Source: Tetrahymena elliotti 4EA (taxonomy: Eukaryota; Ciliophora; Oligohymenophorea; Hymenostomatida; Tetrahymenidae). Taken from it: DNA of 64,000 nt. The notes below the pieces were generated by a model that saw only the letters and a program-made list of their open reading frames with translations, did no database searches and was not told where the DNA came from. The position numbers and the translations under genes are program-made. Of the stretch, positions 48,301 to 61,618 are shown one piece after another (positions within the stretch are counted from its first letter, which is position 1; every line of letters starts with the position of its first letter). The stretch lies in NCBI GenBank assembly GCA_000231825.2, contig JH720338.1, positions 235,339 to 299,338 on the forward strand. Reading direction: 5' to 3'.

Positions 48301-49606
48301 ATTTTTTAAAAATATTTTCTTCTACCCAACCTAGTTTATTAAATTTCACTAAATTTTTTAATCTACGAAGATTTAAAAGGGTATTTATAAAATAATATTA
48401 ATAACATTTAATAATATTAATTAGGTATCAATTAATGTAAATAATCCTCCAAAGAATATTAATACTTAGAATCCTAATGGAGTTAAAAAGATTATGTAGG
48501 GCCCTCCTTACATGCATCCTATGTATATGATGAATCCCCACCACCCTCACCCATATTATGCTAATCATCCTAACCATCCTGGCTATTATCCTCCCCCACC
48601 CCCTCCTCATATGATGGCTCATATGTAAGGTTATCCTCATCCTCATCACATGTAGTATCCAATCCCTCCCCCACATATGTAACATCCTCACTACAGATAA
48701 ATGGGCCATCACGGTCCACCTCCTCCCCCTCATCACTAAAGTATGAGAGGTGGCTAAAATGGATAAGGCCCTATGATGATGCCTCCTCCTCCTCCCCCTC
48801 CACACCATTTATAATAAATGAGAATGCGTCATCCTGGAATGGGACATCCTCACCACATGTACATGGGAAACAATATGATGAGCTAACGCTCTGACAGCAG
48901 TGAAAACTCAAATTTCTAAACTCCTCAAAAGTATTAAAAGACAAACTAAGGAGATAGATCCATTTTTAAATCAGTGACTCCAATAATCCCTCCTAACTCA
49001 GATAAATAATTAAAATTTGAAGAAAAATAAAACAAATAATTAAAATTAAACAATTTCAACAATGATGACGATTACAATAACTTTATGGTGAATAACTCTT
49101 TCTCAAAAGAAAATATAAATCCTAATATTTAAAATTTAGCTTTACCCTCTAACAAGGAATCTAATGTTGCTATGGGAGTAAGTAATGCAGGAAATAACAT
49201 GAACAACTCTACAAATTCAAATAGTTCTGGTAACAGTCAATCATCATGCATTAATAACAACAACAACAACAATAACAACATTAGTGCTATGAACAATAAT
49301 AACATCAACAACAGTTCTAACAACAATATAATTATTTAAAGCCAAAATCATAATTTTATTACCCCTAATAAATACGAAACTCCCTCTAAATTATTAGATT
49401 TTGACTCTGAGCCCAGATTAAACTGTAACTCTGTGGATAAATATTTCAATATGAGAAACTATAGTTCAAACCATAAATTAAATAATTTATATGCAAACCA
49501 TGTTAATAATTTCTAACATTCTTCAAATTCAGCCTTTAAGTGCTACCCTCATATAAATATGGACTACTAAGATACTCCTAGTGCTAAAAAATCATCTTAC
49601 TGCTGA
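45399..49606 (+). CDS. Large two-repeat Myb (R2R3-type) DNA-binding protein
   Basis: Two exons (45399..48296, 48425..49606; phase-0 intron) give 1359 residues ending at TGA 49604-49606. Myb repeat 1 (~515-565) has MPWSEEEDKLVIRLVEQHG, KWTFIAQHIPGRIGKQCRERW; repeat 2 (~566-620) has [34 protein letters not shown]. All helix-3 recognition features are intact, so it should bind Myb sites in the nucleus. Two acidic Glu/Asp tracts precede the repeats (~247-327, ~447-500). An AT-hook-like KKRGRKPK lies at ~950. The C-terminus has a Pro/His/Met-rich stretch (~985-1120) and poly-Asn. C-ending codons suggest strong expression. A segment at 45936-46088 (FKCFINKFIQIFIKFKL) could be an in-frame 153-nt intron. 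Confidence 0.85.
48470..48890 (+). other. Pro/His/Met-rich low-complexity segment
   Basis: About 140 codons of the Myb gene encode repeated HP, PPPPP, HM and MM units (GYYPPPPPPHMM, PPPHMQHPHYRQ, MMMPPPPPPPHH). Base composition is C-rich, unlike anything else in the window. It produces a long spurious frame on the other strand. Confidence 0.8.
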
Positions 49607-51006
49607 GAATTTATATTTAAAAAAATCAGAACCGTATTAAAATTATAAAATATTTGAAAATAAATATAAGAATTAATAAAATAAATATTATATAAATTAA
49701 ACTAATCTTTCCTAATCTTTTTCTCTTACTCACTATTCTTAAAATAAACAAAAAAATTTAATAATAACTCCAAGAAAATTAATTAACAGTAATAATAATA
49801 AATTATGAAAAATATTATATTATAAGTCTCTCAATTTCTTGTTAAAGAGAAATGTATAGATTCATAAACTCACCAACAATCATTAATTAATTAATTAATT
49901 TATAAACTCATCAATCATTAATTGATTTATTTTATTAATTAATAATGGTAACATAACATGCTCATTCGCCTACTTTTAGACAAACTCTTAATTATTAAAT
50001 AAGCGTTGCTTAAGCTTTTTCTGACAAAATAGTTAGAATAAAAAATAAATAAACAAACAAACCAAGAATTTAAATTAATTTAAGAGCCAGCAAAATAAAA
50101 AATAATTTATAATATAATAAATAGTACATTTAAAAATGAAAATTTGTTCATCTTATTTTAGTAATTTTATTAATATTTTTTATAATGATTTGTTTATATT
50201 GTTTAACTTATAAATAATTATTAACTGTCATCATTAAATCTATCATCAGAACAAACAATATTTCTTTTATTTGTATTTAAATTCACTTTTAGATTTTTGT
50301 GTAAACCAATTTTAAATTTATTTATTTATTTAGTTAATTTAGTAAATTTTTTTTTGATATTTTAAGGAAACAAACAAAATAAGTAAAAAATGTAAGATAT
50401 AAAAATATGATAGTAATGAATAATTGTACAAATAAAAAATGTGTTTTATATATTATAGATATTATTTCTATTTAGTAATTAATCGGTGGAAAATTTGTTA
50501 GATTTGGTAGTATTTTTTTAGATTTACTGATGTGATTGATTAATTAATTGATTGATGTTTTGGCAATTAATAATTTCTTCATTTTGATTTAGTCGATAAC
50601 GATATTAATTACTTAATATTTTCTGCAGTTTATCTGCTTAAATATAGTTGTTAAAAAATCAACCAGTAAAAACAAGTATAATTAGTGTATCTAGTGTATA
50701 TATTTTTTCATAATTACTATGAAATAGGGTTAGTTCTCAGATTTATTTCATCCAATTCTTTTTGAATTTTTTCATTTTTAGAGTTTAAAAGGACAATTTA
50801 GATCAATTAATGTTAATTTGATTGCTAAAGTTGCATAATCTCATTTTTCAGCTGAACGACTTTTCATTTAATAAGTAAATTATTTATTTAAATTTTTAAT
50901 GAGCAAAAAGTAATTGAATTTTTTTTCAGAATTCAAAGAAAGTGGAAAAAATTGATGAATAAAACAAATTTATTTATTGATTTTCATTAAAAAGAATTAT
51001 CTCTTT
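49607..51006. other. Convergent intergenic region
   Basis: About 1.4 kb of AT-rich DNA lies between the convergent Myb and coiled-coil genes. ATTA simple repeats occur near 49882-49905 and GATT near 50535-50555. No gene is seen. Confidence 0.5.
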
Positions 51007-52363
51007 TCAGTTAAATTCTTTTTTAAAAATAACACTTTCTCTTTCCATCCATTCATAAATTCTGAAATATTTAATTATCAAATTAGATAAAAATAAATAT
51101 GATTTACTTCTCTCATCTACAGTTCCATTGCCATTTTCAATCAAGGACTGAATTTATTATTTATAATGAGATATTTCTAGCTCGTAAGTCTAACAGGTAT
51201 CTCTATATTTAACTTATTCATTTTCAAGCATAGCCTAATAATTGTTTGAAATTTATTAAACCTCACTCTCAAAAGCTGTTGATTTAATTAATTAGGTCGA
51301 TGCTGATTCGTATTACTCTATTTTAGCTTTCAACTATTCTATTTCGGCTTGCTTTTCTTCAATATCGTTTTTCATTACAACAAGCTATCCGAGAACATAA
51401 CTATTCTCTGCTTAAACAAATGAATGCTTTTTTTTGTGGTGAATGTCAACATGTTTTAATTAGTTTTCAGCCTTTTCCTTTTCCTCTTTTAATTTTTGAA
51501 TTTCCTTTTCATAATCTATAGTAATTCTTAAAGAGTTTTCCTTTATTTCTTTAATCTCTCTCTTTAGCTTCTTATTCTGATCTTAAAGACTATTTTTTTC
51601 ATATGAAAGATTGATAATAATATCTTCCTTGCTTGCTTCAGAATTGCAAGGAGAAGATGCAGAAGAATATTAATTATTCTATTCTTTCTGAGTTAATTGA
51701 AATTCTAATTCTTCAATCAAGCTATTCAAGTTTTGTTTTGTTTAAATTTCATTCTCCAATTATTATTTTAGAGCTTATTCATTTTGTACTACAAATTAGA
51801 CTGTTGATTTTTCATAAAAAAATATAACAATTGATTGATTAATTAATTAATTAATTAGAATTACCTTGCTATTCATATAATTTAATGTTGCTCTTCAGAT
51901 TTTAAATCTCACTAATTATGTGAACAGGGATTTAATCACCTTGTGTGATTTGCTCTTTAAAATCATTATTCTCTTTCAATAGGCTTAATATCTAATGAGA
52001 GAGGTCTTAAAATTTCAATTATTATTTTTGCATTTCTTCTTCTAGCTAGGCAATTTTTTGATTATTCATCATAAGTTAATTGTCTATTTTAAGTAAATTA
52101 ACTATTAATTAATTAATGTTTCAAACAAAGATATTTTTTTACCTTTTTCTTAGATTTGTTTCTCTAACATCTCTATCTTCATTTTATCTTACAGAGAAAC
52201 AGTTAATGCATCTTGGTTTATGTTGATTTAGCCTTGAATGTTATGGCTTTGAGTAAATTCACTCTCTTTGAAATCCTATATTGATAGCATAAATAAATAA
52301 ATATTTTAGAATATTTGGTTGGTTATTATGATTTACAAAGATTGTTAAAACTTGCGATGCCAT
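51007..52363 (-). CDS. Coiled-coil protein with a 9-codon first exon
   Basis: Four exons (52363..52337, 52275..52143, 52101..51865, 51788..51007) total 1179 nt and 392 residues. All three phases agree (0, 1, 1). Almost the whole length after residue ~50 is heptad-like Glu/Lys/Gln/Leu-rich coiled coil (KLKREIKEIKENSLRITIDY, QLKAKIEQYESA). There are no membrane helices or catalytic motifs. The second intron is only 41 nt, the shortest in the window. A structural role at cytoskeleton, cilium or basal body is plausible but not shown. An alternative start at ATG 52290 in the first intron would replace the 9-codon exon. Confidence 0.7.
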
Positions 52364-52561
52364 TGATTTGTATTTTATTTAGTTTTAATTTTGGTAATGT
52401 AGTAAATTTTGTTTATTTTCTTGATTGAATTGTTTTAGTCTTAAAAATGTTTATAAAATTAGTGAGGCGATTTGATCATATTTCAAGAATATTATATTAT
52501 TGATTTTGCCTACACTAAATAATGTAAACTCAAAATTAGACTTCATTCAAAAAGACAAAAA

Positions 52562-53981
52562 TCAACTTTTAATAAAATTTATTATCCATAAAATATAAAT
52601 AGCATCAATTGAACTTATGTGGGAAGAAGATAATAATTTGCCTGATTTGAACAAAAATTTATTTATTAGCATTGAAGAAGAAATTCGCTTCAAAAAAACG
52701 TACCCCCCTCAATAATTAAGAAAATGTTTTTTACAAAAAAAATAAAGCAAAAGAAAGAAAATATTTTCTTACATTTTATTTGTGATTTTCTGTGGAGGAA
52801 AAAATTTCATCTAATTTTTTAGTGAATGATTGAGATTCTTATGCGAATATTTCATCATATTAATTAAAAGTGATTGCTGTTTACTAATCACTCGTTGGGA
52901 CTTAAGATAAACTATAGAAGTTTACTTGAGAATTACTGCAGCTTAATGTACCTAAACCATATTTTTTCTGCTTTAATGAATTAATATCATTAGCCTAATT
53001 TATTTAGCTGGGGTATAAAAAACCCTCATCAGTCTTTTTAAAGTATTTTTCGATTATACTTTATTATTAAGAATTTATACCTGATTCTAAAATTTTGGGA
53101 GTTTCACATGATTGAATTAATTTTTCAGATAGTAATTAATGATTGCTCTAAAACTATGCTTAGGTTAATAAGTTCTTTGGAGAAATAATTTCAAAATCTT
53201 TTGTTTAAGAGCTTTACAAAGGATAATCCTCATAAAATTTGTTATTTGACATTGATCTAGTTGGCTATTAAACAATAATGTTATTGTCTTTTTATCCACT
53301 CAAAAGCCTTATTGGTGTATAAGCTTATTTCAATTATTGTTATTATTATTAAGATTGAATTACTTTTAATTATTGATTTTCAATTATCCTGTAAGGAGAA
53401 TACTAAGCATTTAAATTTCTTATTTGTTGATTTCCCTATTAAATTTACTAATTTGGGATTATTTAAATATGATGATTTGCAGTCACTGGGGTAGGACTTA
53501 GTGATCTCACTCTATTCATCATTTAAGAGCTTGTATTTGGTGCTGTTTATGTTTAATAATTCATATTCTACTAAAATTAAGGATTAGAGTGTTGTCTTAT
53601 TTTTACATTTGTAAAGGTATTTGTGTTAAAACTTCTCTTTAAGTTACCTTCTTACAAACTAACAATGTTATTATTATCCAGTCCTTCTCTAGCAAAGGGT
53701 CTTACAAATTAATTAAGATTTTGCAGTTAATTTTAGTTGCTTGGTTAAATATTAGTACTTTTCGTTAACTATTGCTTTGTATTCTTTTTAGCTAATTGCA
53801 AGTAAGATCCGTTAGAAGAATAATTGTTTGCCTACTAAATAATTTGCTTATTTGCAGCGCTCTAAGTCATATAATTATTTTACAAGATTTGTAAATTGTT
53901 TTGTCTCCCAGCTTATTTCTACTGCTGGGTCTATATGACTTAAAATTGCTTTTTACTAATAGGTTTTGGACTAAAATGCAT
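52562..53981 (-). CDS. Gln/Asn/Ser-rich hypothetical protein
   Basis: Two exons (53981..52773, 52687..52562; 85-nt phase-0 intron) give 444 residues. Composition is dominated by Gln (mostly TAA/TAG), Asn and Ser, with runs such as QSQQQQQQLKQ. Scattered SP/TP sites (RSLSPTPVTANHH) suggest phosphorylation. No domain, signal peptide or helix is recognised. Without the intron the frame would also stay open to TGA at 52607-52605, but that tail is hydrophobic and intron-like. The start is the first in-frame ATG (MHFSPKPISKKQ). The gene lies 199 bp upstream of the start of the next minus-strand gene, so their regulatory regions must be compact. Confidence 0.6.
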
Positions 53982-54937
53982 TTATCTGTTTACTTTTTGA
54001 CGAATAATTAATGAATTAATCTATTTAATGTGTTTTTCTATAAGATTTTTAATTAAATATAGACAATAGTAATCTTACTAACTATTATTAATAAACGGAA
54101 AGATACAATTAATTGTGCAATAATTTGGAAAAGCAAAAGCAATAGAAAAAACAACAAAAATTTTAAATAATTTTGATTTTCTTCTCATAAAAAAAGTTAA
54201 ATAACTTATCTAAAATTTAAAAAGGTAGAATAAAGTCATTTCATTTTTTTAAATTCTTTAAAATTTCCATCCCAAATATCAACCAATCTTTCAAATCTAT
54301 GTTTAAAAGTAATCCTGAAAAAAAATAATTTGTTCAAAGCTGTACTTGTCTCTTTATTACACTTTCCTAAAAATATAAATAATTTTTTTTCTACAAATAA
54401 GTAAATGAATTATTCAAGCAAATAAAAAAAAATGTGCTAAATAGAAAATAAAATGAATATAATTTAATAATCTATCAAGTTATTATAAATAAAATATTAA
54501 TAATTCTAAAAGATATTCATAATGAGTTATTATTACTATGATTTAAAAAGAAATTCATCATCAAATAAATTTTAAAGCTTAAGAAAAAGGTAAATTGATG
54601 AACTCTTTTTATTTTCTAAAATTTCGCTTTTTTTCTTAGTTTATTAATTAATATTATTAAATATTATTGAGCATTTCTGAGAGAAAAAAAGTATTTGTTT
54701 CTTATGGGTAAAAATATGATTTTTTAGAAATAAAATTAAGATTGAATAACTCATGATAATTTAGTAAGCATATTTTTATTACAAATTGTGTTTAAGATTA
54801 TCTTATTTATTTTAATTTTAATAATTTTAGTATTTGTTTATAGAAATAGCTAAATATATTTGGCTTCACCTACATAAAACATAAAGACTAAATATTTTAT
54901 CTTATCACTAATATTTTAAATTAAATTGATTATATTT
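53982..54937. other. Intergenic region
   Basis: About 950 bp. A short plus-strand frame, ATG 54532 to a possible GT donor at 54590 (MSYYYYDLKRNSSSN), is the only coding-like patch, and I cannot connect it to further exons. Confidence 0.4.
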
Positions 54938-57900
54938 TCATTACTAACTTTTTTTGTTTAATACTAAACTAGAATTTACTAATTTTTTACCACTAAAGTT
55001 TTAGCTAGATTTAACTTTGTTCAACTAGACTCCTTAACTAGGTTTTTGCATATCTTCTTTTTCTTCTTTTAATTATTCTTATTACACTTAAATTTGTGGC
55101 TATTTAGTGGCAGAAGGAATCAAATTTGATCTGCTTTACTTTTTAATTTGCTACTCTTCCTCTTCATTTTTAATTGAAGAAGAGCGAATTTTTGGTTTTT
55201 CTGTAATAACCCCAACTTTCGACTTGGTGTTCTTAAGAGTTCTTTATAAATTTGCTTATTCATTTGAGTCTACCAATTCTGATGAGTTTGACTTGACTTC
55301 CGAATTTTGAAGAGATTTATAGTTTTCTTTTTCTGTATTAGCTTAAATAGTTCTTGCAGAGCTAATCTGAGTTACGCTATTGTTAGATTTGCGCACTAAA
55401 TTTTATTTACTTGTTATATTACTTTATGATGTATTGTTGGTGGCAGTGTTTAATGAAGGCTTTTTAGGAGGAATCTTTTTAAGCCCAGTGTTTAATTATT
55501 ATTATGGTTATTATTATGATTATTATTATAATTAAGAAGTACTTAATTTATTAATTGAATTAGTTGATTTATTCTCTATTATATTATTCTTTTTAAGATT
55601 TTATTAAGGAGTGTTTGATGGAATTTATTTAGGCTTCTAAGTCAATTTAGTTGTTTTAGCCAAATCTTGTTTTGATTTGGATTGATTTACCATTTATTAA
55701 AGCTAAGCATTTTAAAATAACATAGGATAATCCTCCATTAAAGATTCAATAGGTTCTTCTAGAATGTTTTCTTATTCTTCATTCTATTATTTACTTTCTT
55801 CTTATTCTTGCTCTTCATAATCTTCTTAATTTTCTTTATTTTCAGTTTCCTCTTCAACAGATTGCTGCTAAATACTTTTATTTTTAAAACTCTTTTTACT
55901 GACTTAATCAGTATCAAATCTTTAATTTAAAAATTTATCTGATGATTCAAAATGAGCTGTTTAGAATAATTCCTATTATTAAACTTATTCTTCAACTGCC
56001 TAGGTATTTAAAATTTTTGTCACGTTTTAGTTTCCGTTTGTAATGTTTTTTATTTAAACATTTGCATTTTCCACTTCTTACATAAAATTTTAATGCATTT
56101 TCTTTTATGGGATTTTTTTGGCCATTTTATTTTTAAAATCATCTAAAAATGATGGTGTTTCATCTCTTTCGAAATCGTTATCTTCCTCTTCTTATCCTTA
56201 ATCATCATCTACATTATTTTAATTTTTTTCTTCTACTTTTTCATTATACCTCTCATTTGCTTTGCTTTATTCTCTAAGTTTACTTTTTAATTTATTAATT
56301 AAATTATTTTGCTCAGCATTTTCATCTTTCAGTTGCTTCAAAGAATTTTCTAAGCTTTCATTTTTGAGTTCATTAGAATTATAATTTGCATTTTTTAAGA
56401 AATCATTAGCATCGAAAATTCTGCATTTAGTGTATTCTTATTATCTTACAAAGTTAACTGGTAAATCAATCTAAGATTGAGAATCTTTATTCTATATTTC
56501 ATTCTATTACTCTTCTTACACTACTTCATTCACAGTTTATTTTAGAGTCTCTTCTAATTTGTTTCCTTAACTAGATTTCTTAGAATTATTTAATGATAAT
56601 TCTTTAAGATCTATTCCAAAAGTATTCTATAAATCAGGTTTTGATTATTTGTCTTAAGTTTCAAATTAATTTTTATCATCAAAAATGTTCACTGGTTATT
56701 TTTTTTAGTTGTTTGTTTCTTTTGAAAAATTATTTGGCTTGCTTAAAAACTGATTTACTAAATTTTCATATTGGCCAGCATAATTTGGGATTTCCTTATT
56801 GATAGGCTAAACAAATTAATTCTCAACTAGAGTTGATCTTGGTATAGACATATCTTCATTTTATTTTAAAGTAGATTCATATTGATCTTTGATATCATGC
56901 TCTTCATTTCCTTCTTCTACTTCCTCTTACTCTTCAATCTAATTATTTATTGAGAGTTCTTCTGATTTTTAGTACTTTTATTATTATATTTCTTTCAAAG
57001 TGTCTTCATCAAAAGTCTAATAATATCTGTTAGACTCCTCAAATAATTTTTTACTGTTTTATTTGCTATCTTGCTAGTTTACTTTTTTATCAGAATCACT
57101 AAATTGTTCTTCTTGTAGACTATATTCGGGTTATTCCTCTACTACTTAAAATTATTCAACTTCAGGAACATCCTACATTCCTAGTGCTTCTAATTCATCT
57201 TTTCTTGTAATAACTGGCTTTATAGTATCAGTATTTGATTATTTTTGGATAAGATTCTAACTAAAGTTTCCAGTTGTTAGCTAAGCTAAATTTCCAAGTG
57301 CTTCGTTTGAAAATAGCTACTTTTTAAGATTATTAATTTTATCTTCAAGTTCTTTTTCATATGAAAACTAATCAATCTCAAAATGCTCTTTGCCAAATTT
57401 CTGCTCTAAATATGCAGCTTGGGGATCTTCACTTTAATTAAGTCCAAATGTTGAAACAAATTTAGGTTCTTAGTTTGAAGAAGCAACTTATTTTTTATTA
57501 TCTTTTTCAGTATGTGTAATAGAGAAATCTTTCTATGAAAAAAATGAATTATCTCCTTTGTACTCTTCAATCTCATGAACATTGCTTATGTTGACTCCAT
57601 TAAATTTGATTGCTTCTTAATCTTCTTTTTTCTATTAATTTGAATTATTTAAGTACATATTTTGGTTTATTTCTTTTTCATGGAGCACAAATTCATCGAT
57701 GCTATCGTTTTACTTTTCTTCTTCTTCAATTATCTTTTTTTCTTATTAATTCTTGTTTCTTTTCATAGAAATTAAATCAGGTTGTTAGAGACTATTTAAG
57801 CAAGCATCAAACATGTCAATTAATTTATTTTATTAAGTCTCCTCTTCTTAATTCTATTTATTGGAGTAATTTTTGTTTTGTTTTTGCTATTAATTGGCCT

Positions 57901-59405
57901 AATTATTAAAAACTGAGCTCTAATCAGTCTTTATATTATTAAATATATTATTGTTGTTCCCAAATGTTAAAACATTATTTTCATTTTTAGTTTCACTCAC
58001 TGCTTCAAATTAGCTTGGCAAATTCTAAGAAGAAGATTCCATACTTTTGTTGAAGCTTGTGCATCCAATATTTTTATCATTATTATTGATAACTTATGGA
58101 CTTATTAAATCTCCAGCACTAACAGTTTCACTGCCTTAAATCTAAAGAGTAGGGGGATTAAAACTATTTTATTCTTCATTCTCCTGAGCATCACTGCTTA
58201 TAATCTAATTTAAATCATGGCTATCAAAGTTGCTCTAATAGATAGCATTCAAATTATTCTTAAATAGCTTTTTATTATTATTGTTATTATCTGATGGCGT
58301 TTTATAAATACTTGTTTTAATCATATCTGCAGAATGTAATGGTGTCATTGCTGAATCAGGTTCTCTATATTTTAAAAATTATATTCTTTAAGTTGCATTA
58401 ATAAATTAAATGTCATAATGAAAGGATAAACCATTAAATTTAAGAATGAAATAAATTTAAATTGTAAAATGAATGTAATTACGTTTTATATCCTATTGAA
58501 TTCAACTTTTAGACAACTGGAGTAATGAGTTTAAGATTTGATTGATGCAAATCATCAACACGAGGTTTTTAGTAGCTTTAGTAGTTTTGGTTATTATGAT
58601 TAGTGCTATTGTTTTTATTGGTTATTTAATTTAAATTTAAATCTTATGTTGCGTACAAATTCGATTGAGTTATTTCATTCATACTGACTGCTTCATCAGC
58701 ATAAATATTAGATTCTTCAATTTCATCATCAGCATCTTAATTATGATTCTCATTCTTCTTTAAAAAATTGTCTTAATTAATTTAAATTTTATCCTTTATG
58801 GTGCTATTTTCTTCAAAATTATAGCTACGCTATGTTTCATATTGCTACAAATTTTCATATTATTAACTTTATTGTAAATCTTTTAATACAGAGAAACCTG
58901 GAACATAAGGAAGGATATCTTAAACGCTCTAAAACTTTTATAAAGCATTATCTACTTTTTCTAAATTATTATTTAGACTTTCCAACTCATTTAAGACTTG
59001 CTACCTTAATTATTCATTATTTTAGGCTTGATTATTTAATATTTCTATTTTAGAAACTATTTTTTAGTTTAAAATGCTCTTCATCTAATTAAATATTTAT
59101 ATTTAGCGGTATTTTTCTGAATTCTCATCAACCATTCTCTTAAATTCCAAGTAACTTTAATTGACATCTTTAGAAGATACTATATTTTCAATAACGCTTA
59201 AAGAATTTTAGACAATTTTAAGCCTTAGCTAATTCATAATAGCCTAAACATCTTCTATTTGCTTTTCTAAATTCCCACTTTTTGAAAGTAATGTTCCAAT
59301 AATCTATGTTTCAACATCTAAAGTATGTCCTATAAGCTATTCATAAATCCTATCTAAATTCTAATGGGCAGGCTAAAAACTACTGTTACTAACATTAGAT
59401 CTCAT
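54938..59405 (-). CDS. Very large coiled-coil / low-complexity protein
   Basis: Two exons (59405..58483, 58364..54938; 118-nt phase-2 intron) total 4350 nt and 1449 residues, TGA at 54940-54938. I checked the frame line by line and found no internal TGA. The start MRSNVSNSSFQPAHQNL is the first in-frame ATG. Residues ~15-230 are predicted coiled coil (SGNLEKQIEDVQAIMNQL, EFKRMVDENSEKYRQIQIF). The remainder is Glu/Asp/Asn/Gln/Ser-rich, with short helical patches, and ends in a Lys/Arg/Ser-rich basic tail (~1300-1449). No enzyme domain, membrane helix or signal peptide was found. It could be a cytoskeletal or basal-body scaffold, by composition only. Confidence 0.7.
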
Positions 59406-61618
59406 TATTATCTATTTTCAATACAACTCTTTAAACAAATGTTAAGTCAGCTGATTTATTATATTACTTGAGTCTTTTGCTAATTATTTTTTTTATATTG
59501 TGCTTGCTATTTGATTAATGATCTTATGAGTATTCAAAAATTAAAAAAAGTATGTTTATTATTTTTTGAATGTTTATTCTAAAAAAGATATATAGAAAAT
59601 TTTAAATTTTGTTCAAAAGATTGATCAAAAAAAATCATCTTTTTATAATTTCAAAATATTATAAACAATTTAATAAATTTAATAATCAATAATCGATCAA
59701 TCATTTAGTGTATACAAACAACATTAATGAGCTGAGCTATTTTCTAAATTTTAATTCAAATTTAATCATTTTCAGCAAACAAGTAAAAATAAGCATTCTA
59801 ATTTGCTAATTTAAAAAATTTTTCACCTAATAAGTTTTCCAAGAAAGAATATCTTTAACCCACCTTCTCAAAAATTTCTTTTTTGTGAATTTTTAGCAAT
59901 AATTAAACAGAATGTCAAATGTGAAGTTAAAATACTATTTATTTTAATATTCAATCTCTGATTTTAATCCAATTTTGATATGTTTAGCCAATTTTCAATT
60001 TCAAAAAAATAATGAATACTTCTCATTATAAAATAAAATCTAACCATTAAAATATAATTATCCTATTAATTTAAAAACAAATTTTTAATAAGGAAATAGG
60101 GTATTTAATTTCTTTCAACTAAGCAAAAAAAGAGAGAAATCTATTTATTTATTAATGAATTATCTTTAAAATAAATAATTTACCCTTGTTCTTAATAATA
60201 AAAATCTTAATTTACTAATAGAAAACTTTGAAATTAAATGTTCTAAAAAGTATTTAAAACTTCCTAAAACTCCAAAAATAAAATTTGTAAAAGTAATTAT
60301 CTAAAAATTTCAAATTTGAAAATCTTAAGTAATTTTAGATATTAAAATTACATTTTTGATGCATAAAATGGTAATTTTACTTTTTTTATATCTTTAAAGC
60401 AAATTATAATTTAGACTAATGACGATCTTTTGTATTTAAATGATATATTCATTTTATTTTAATAATTAATAGCTAATTAATATTAAAATGGATTTTATAA
60501 CCCAAATTATGAGTTAAAATAAAATATACATTGATATTACCCGAATAGATTTACATTGAATTTAAAGTATTTCAATGTAAGCTATGAAAAATTTTAAAAA
60601 TAGCTTTTATGAGAACAAGCTAATTAAAAAATACAAAATTTACTAGCAACTTTTTCTATCAAACAGACTTTCAAATATATTCAGATTATGTAATCCACCA
60701 AAATTAATAAAATCTAACCATAAGCTTAGCTTTTAGTTCATTCTATTGATATATTGGATCAAGGTAGATTCTTGTTATGTGTAAAGTGTAAAGTTTTCCT
60801 AAAAAATATCATTAGAAAAATCTTAAGAATTTTAAGTTTAGTAAATAAATAGTATTGTTGTATAAATGTCAAGAACTTAAAACTCATTTTTTTAAGTTTA
60901 AAGCAATTAATATGTTTTTATTAATTAATCATAAAGCTTCATAAATAATTAAATTACGCGAGCATTAAATTCTTTATCTTAATTAATGTGAATTTAAGAC
61001 ACTAATTTAATACTAGTAAGATTCAAAAATATTTGAATCTAGAACTAAAGAAAAGCATATAAAAGAAAAATAAAAATATTCTGGTAATTATGTAAGCAAA
61101 TAAATGTTAGCTAAAAAAGTTAAGGAGTTTTCAAATTAATATAAATTTGAGTTTATTATTGCATTTAAATAATTCGAAAGTATTTACTAGCTTTTTTTTA
61201 CATTTTTCATAAATAGTCAATGAGAACTATTTAAAAGTGTAAAATGCTTTTGTTTGAAGTAATTTACTTATCATTAATTTAATGTCAAGTTTTTTAATTA
61301 TTGAATCAATCAATCAATCATTTTCTTTTTTCTATTTTGATTTAGATTGTAAAAAGTAGATTCTGAAATTACGATTGATTGCCTGCCTGTCTTGTTTATC
61401 TTTTTTTGATTTTGAAAAATTATTAATCAATTGAATTACGATTTATTAAACAATCATTGAAGGAATTTTAATGTATTATATAAAGTCAATCATAAAAGAT
61501 AGATAGATTGATAGATTGTTTCTTTGTAAATTTTTTAATTTCTCTAAAAAGCAATCATTTTTAAATACAAAGAGCTTAGGCTATTATTTTAAAGGGTTTA
61601 TAAAGCAAGGATAGCGCA
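59406..61618. other. Divergent intergenic region
   Basis: About 2.2 kb between divergent genes, so it should hold two promoters. It is very AT-rich with an ATCA run at ~61303-61322 and GATA-like words near 61498-61520. No gene or RNA is supported. Confidence 0.5.

Noticed and set aside
48428..48808. 126-codon minus-strand frame rich in His/Arg/Met
   Set aside because: It is the reverse complement of the Pro/His/Met-rich part of the Myb gene; the plus-strand frame is part of a 1359-residue protein with intact Myb repeats.
52605..52772. Unspliced C-terminal extension of the Gln-rich gene to a TGA at 52605
   Set aside because: The tail would be Phe/Ile-rich and unlike the rest of the protein; a GTAAGA...GAAG intron gives a Ser-rich end and fits phase 0. 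Not fully excluded.
54532..54590. Possible plus-strand first exon (MSYYYYDLKRNSSSN...)
   Set aside because: Followed by a GT donor but no downstream coding exon could be found before the convergent gene.
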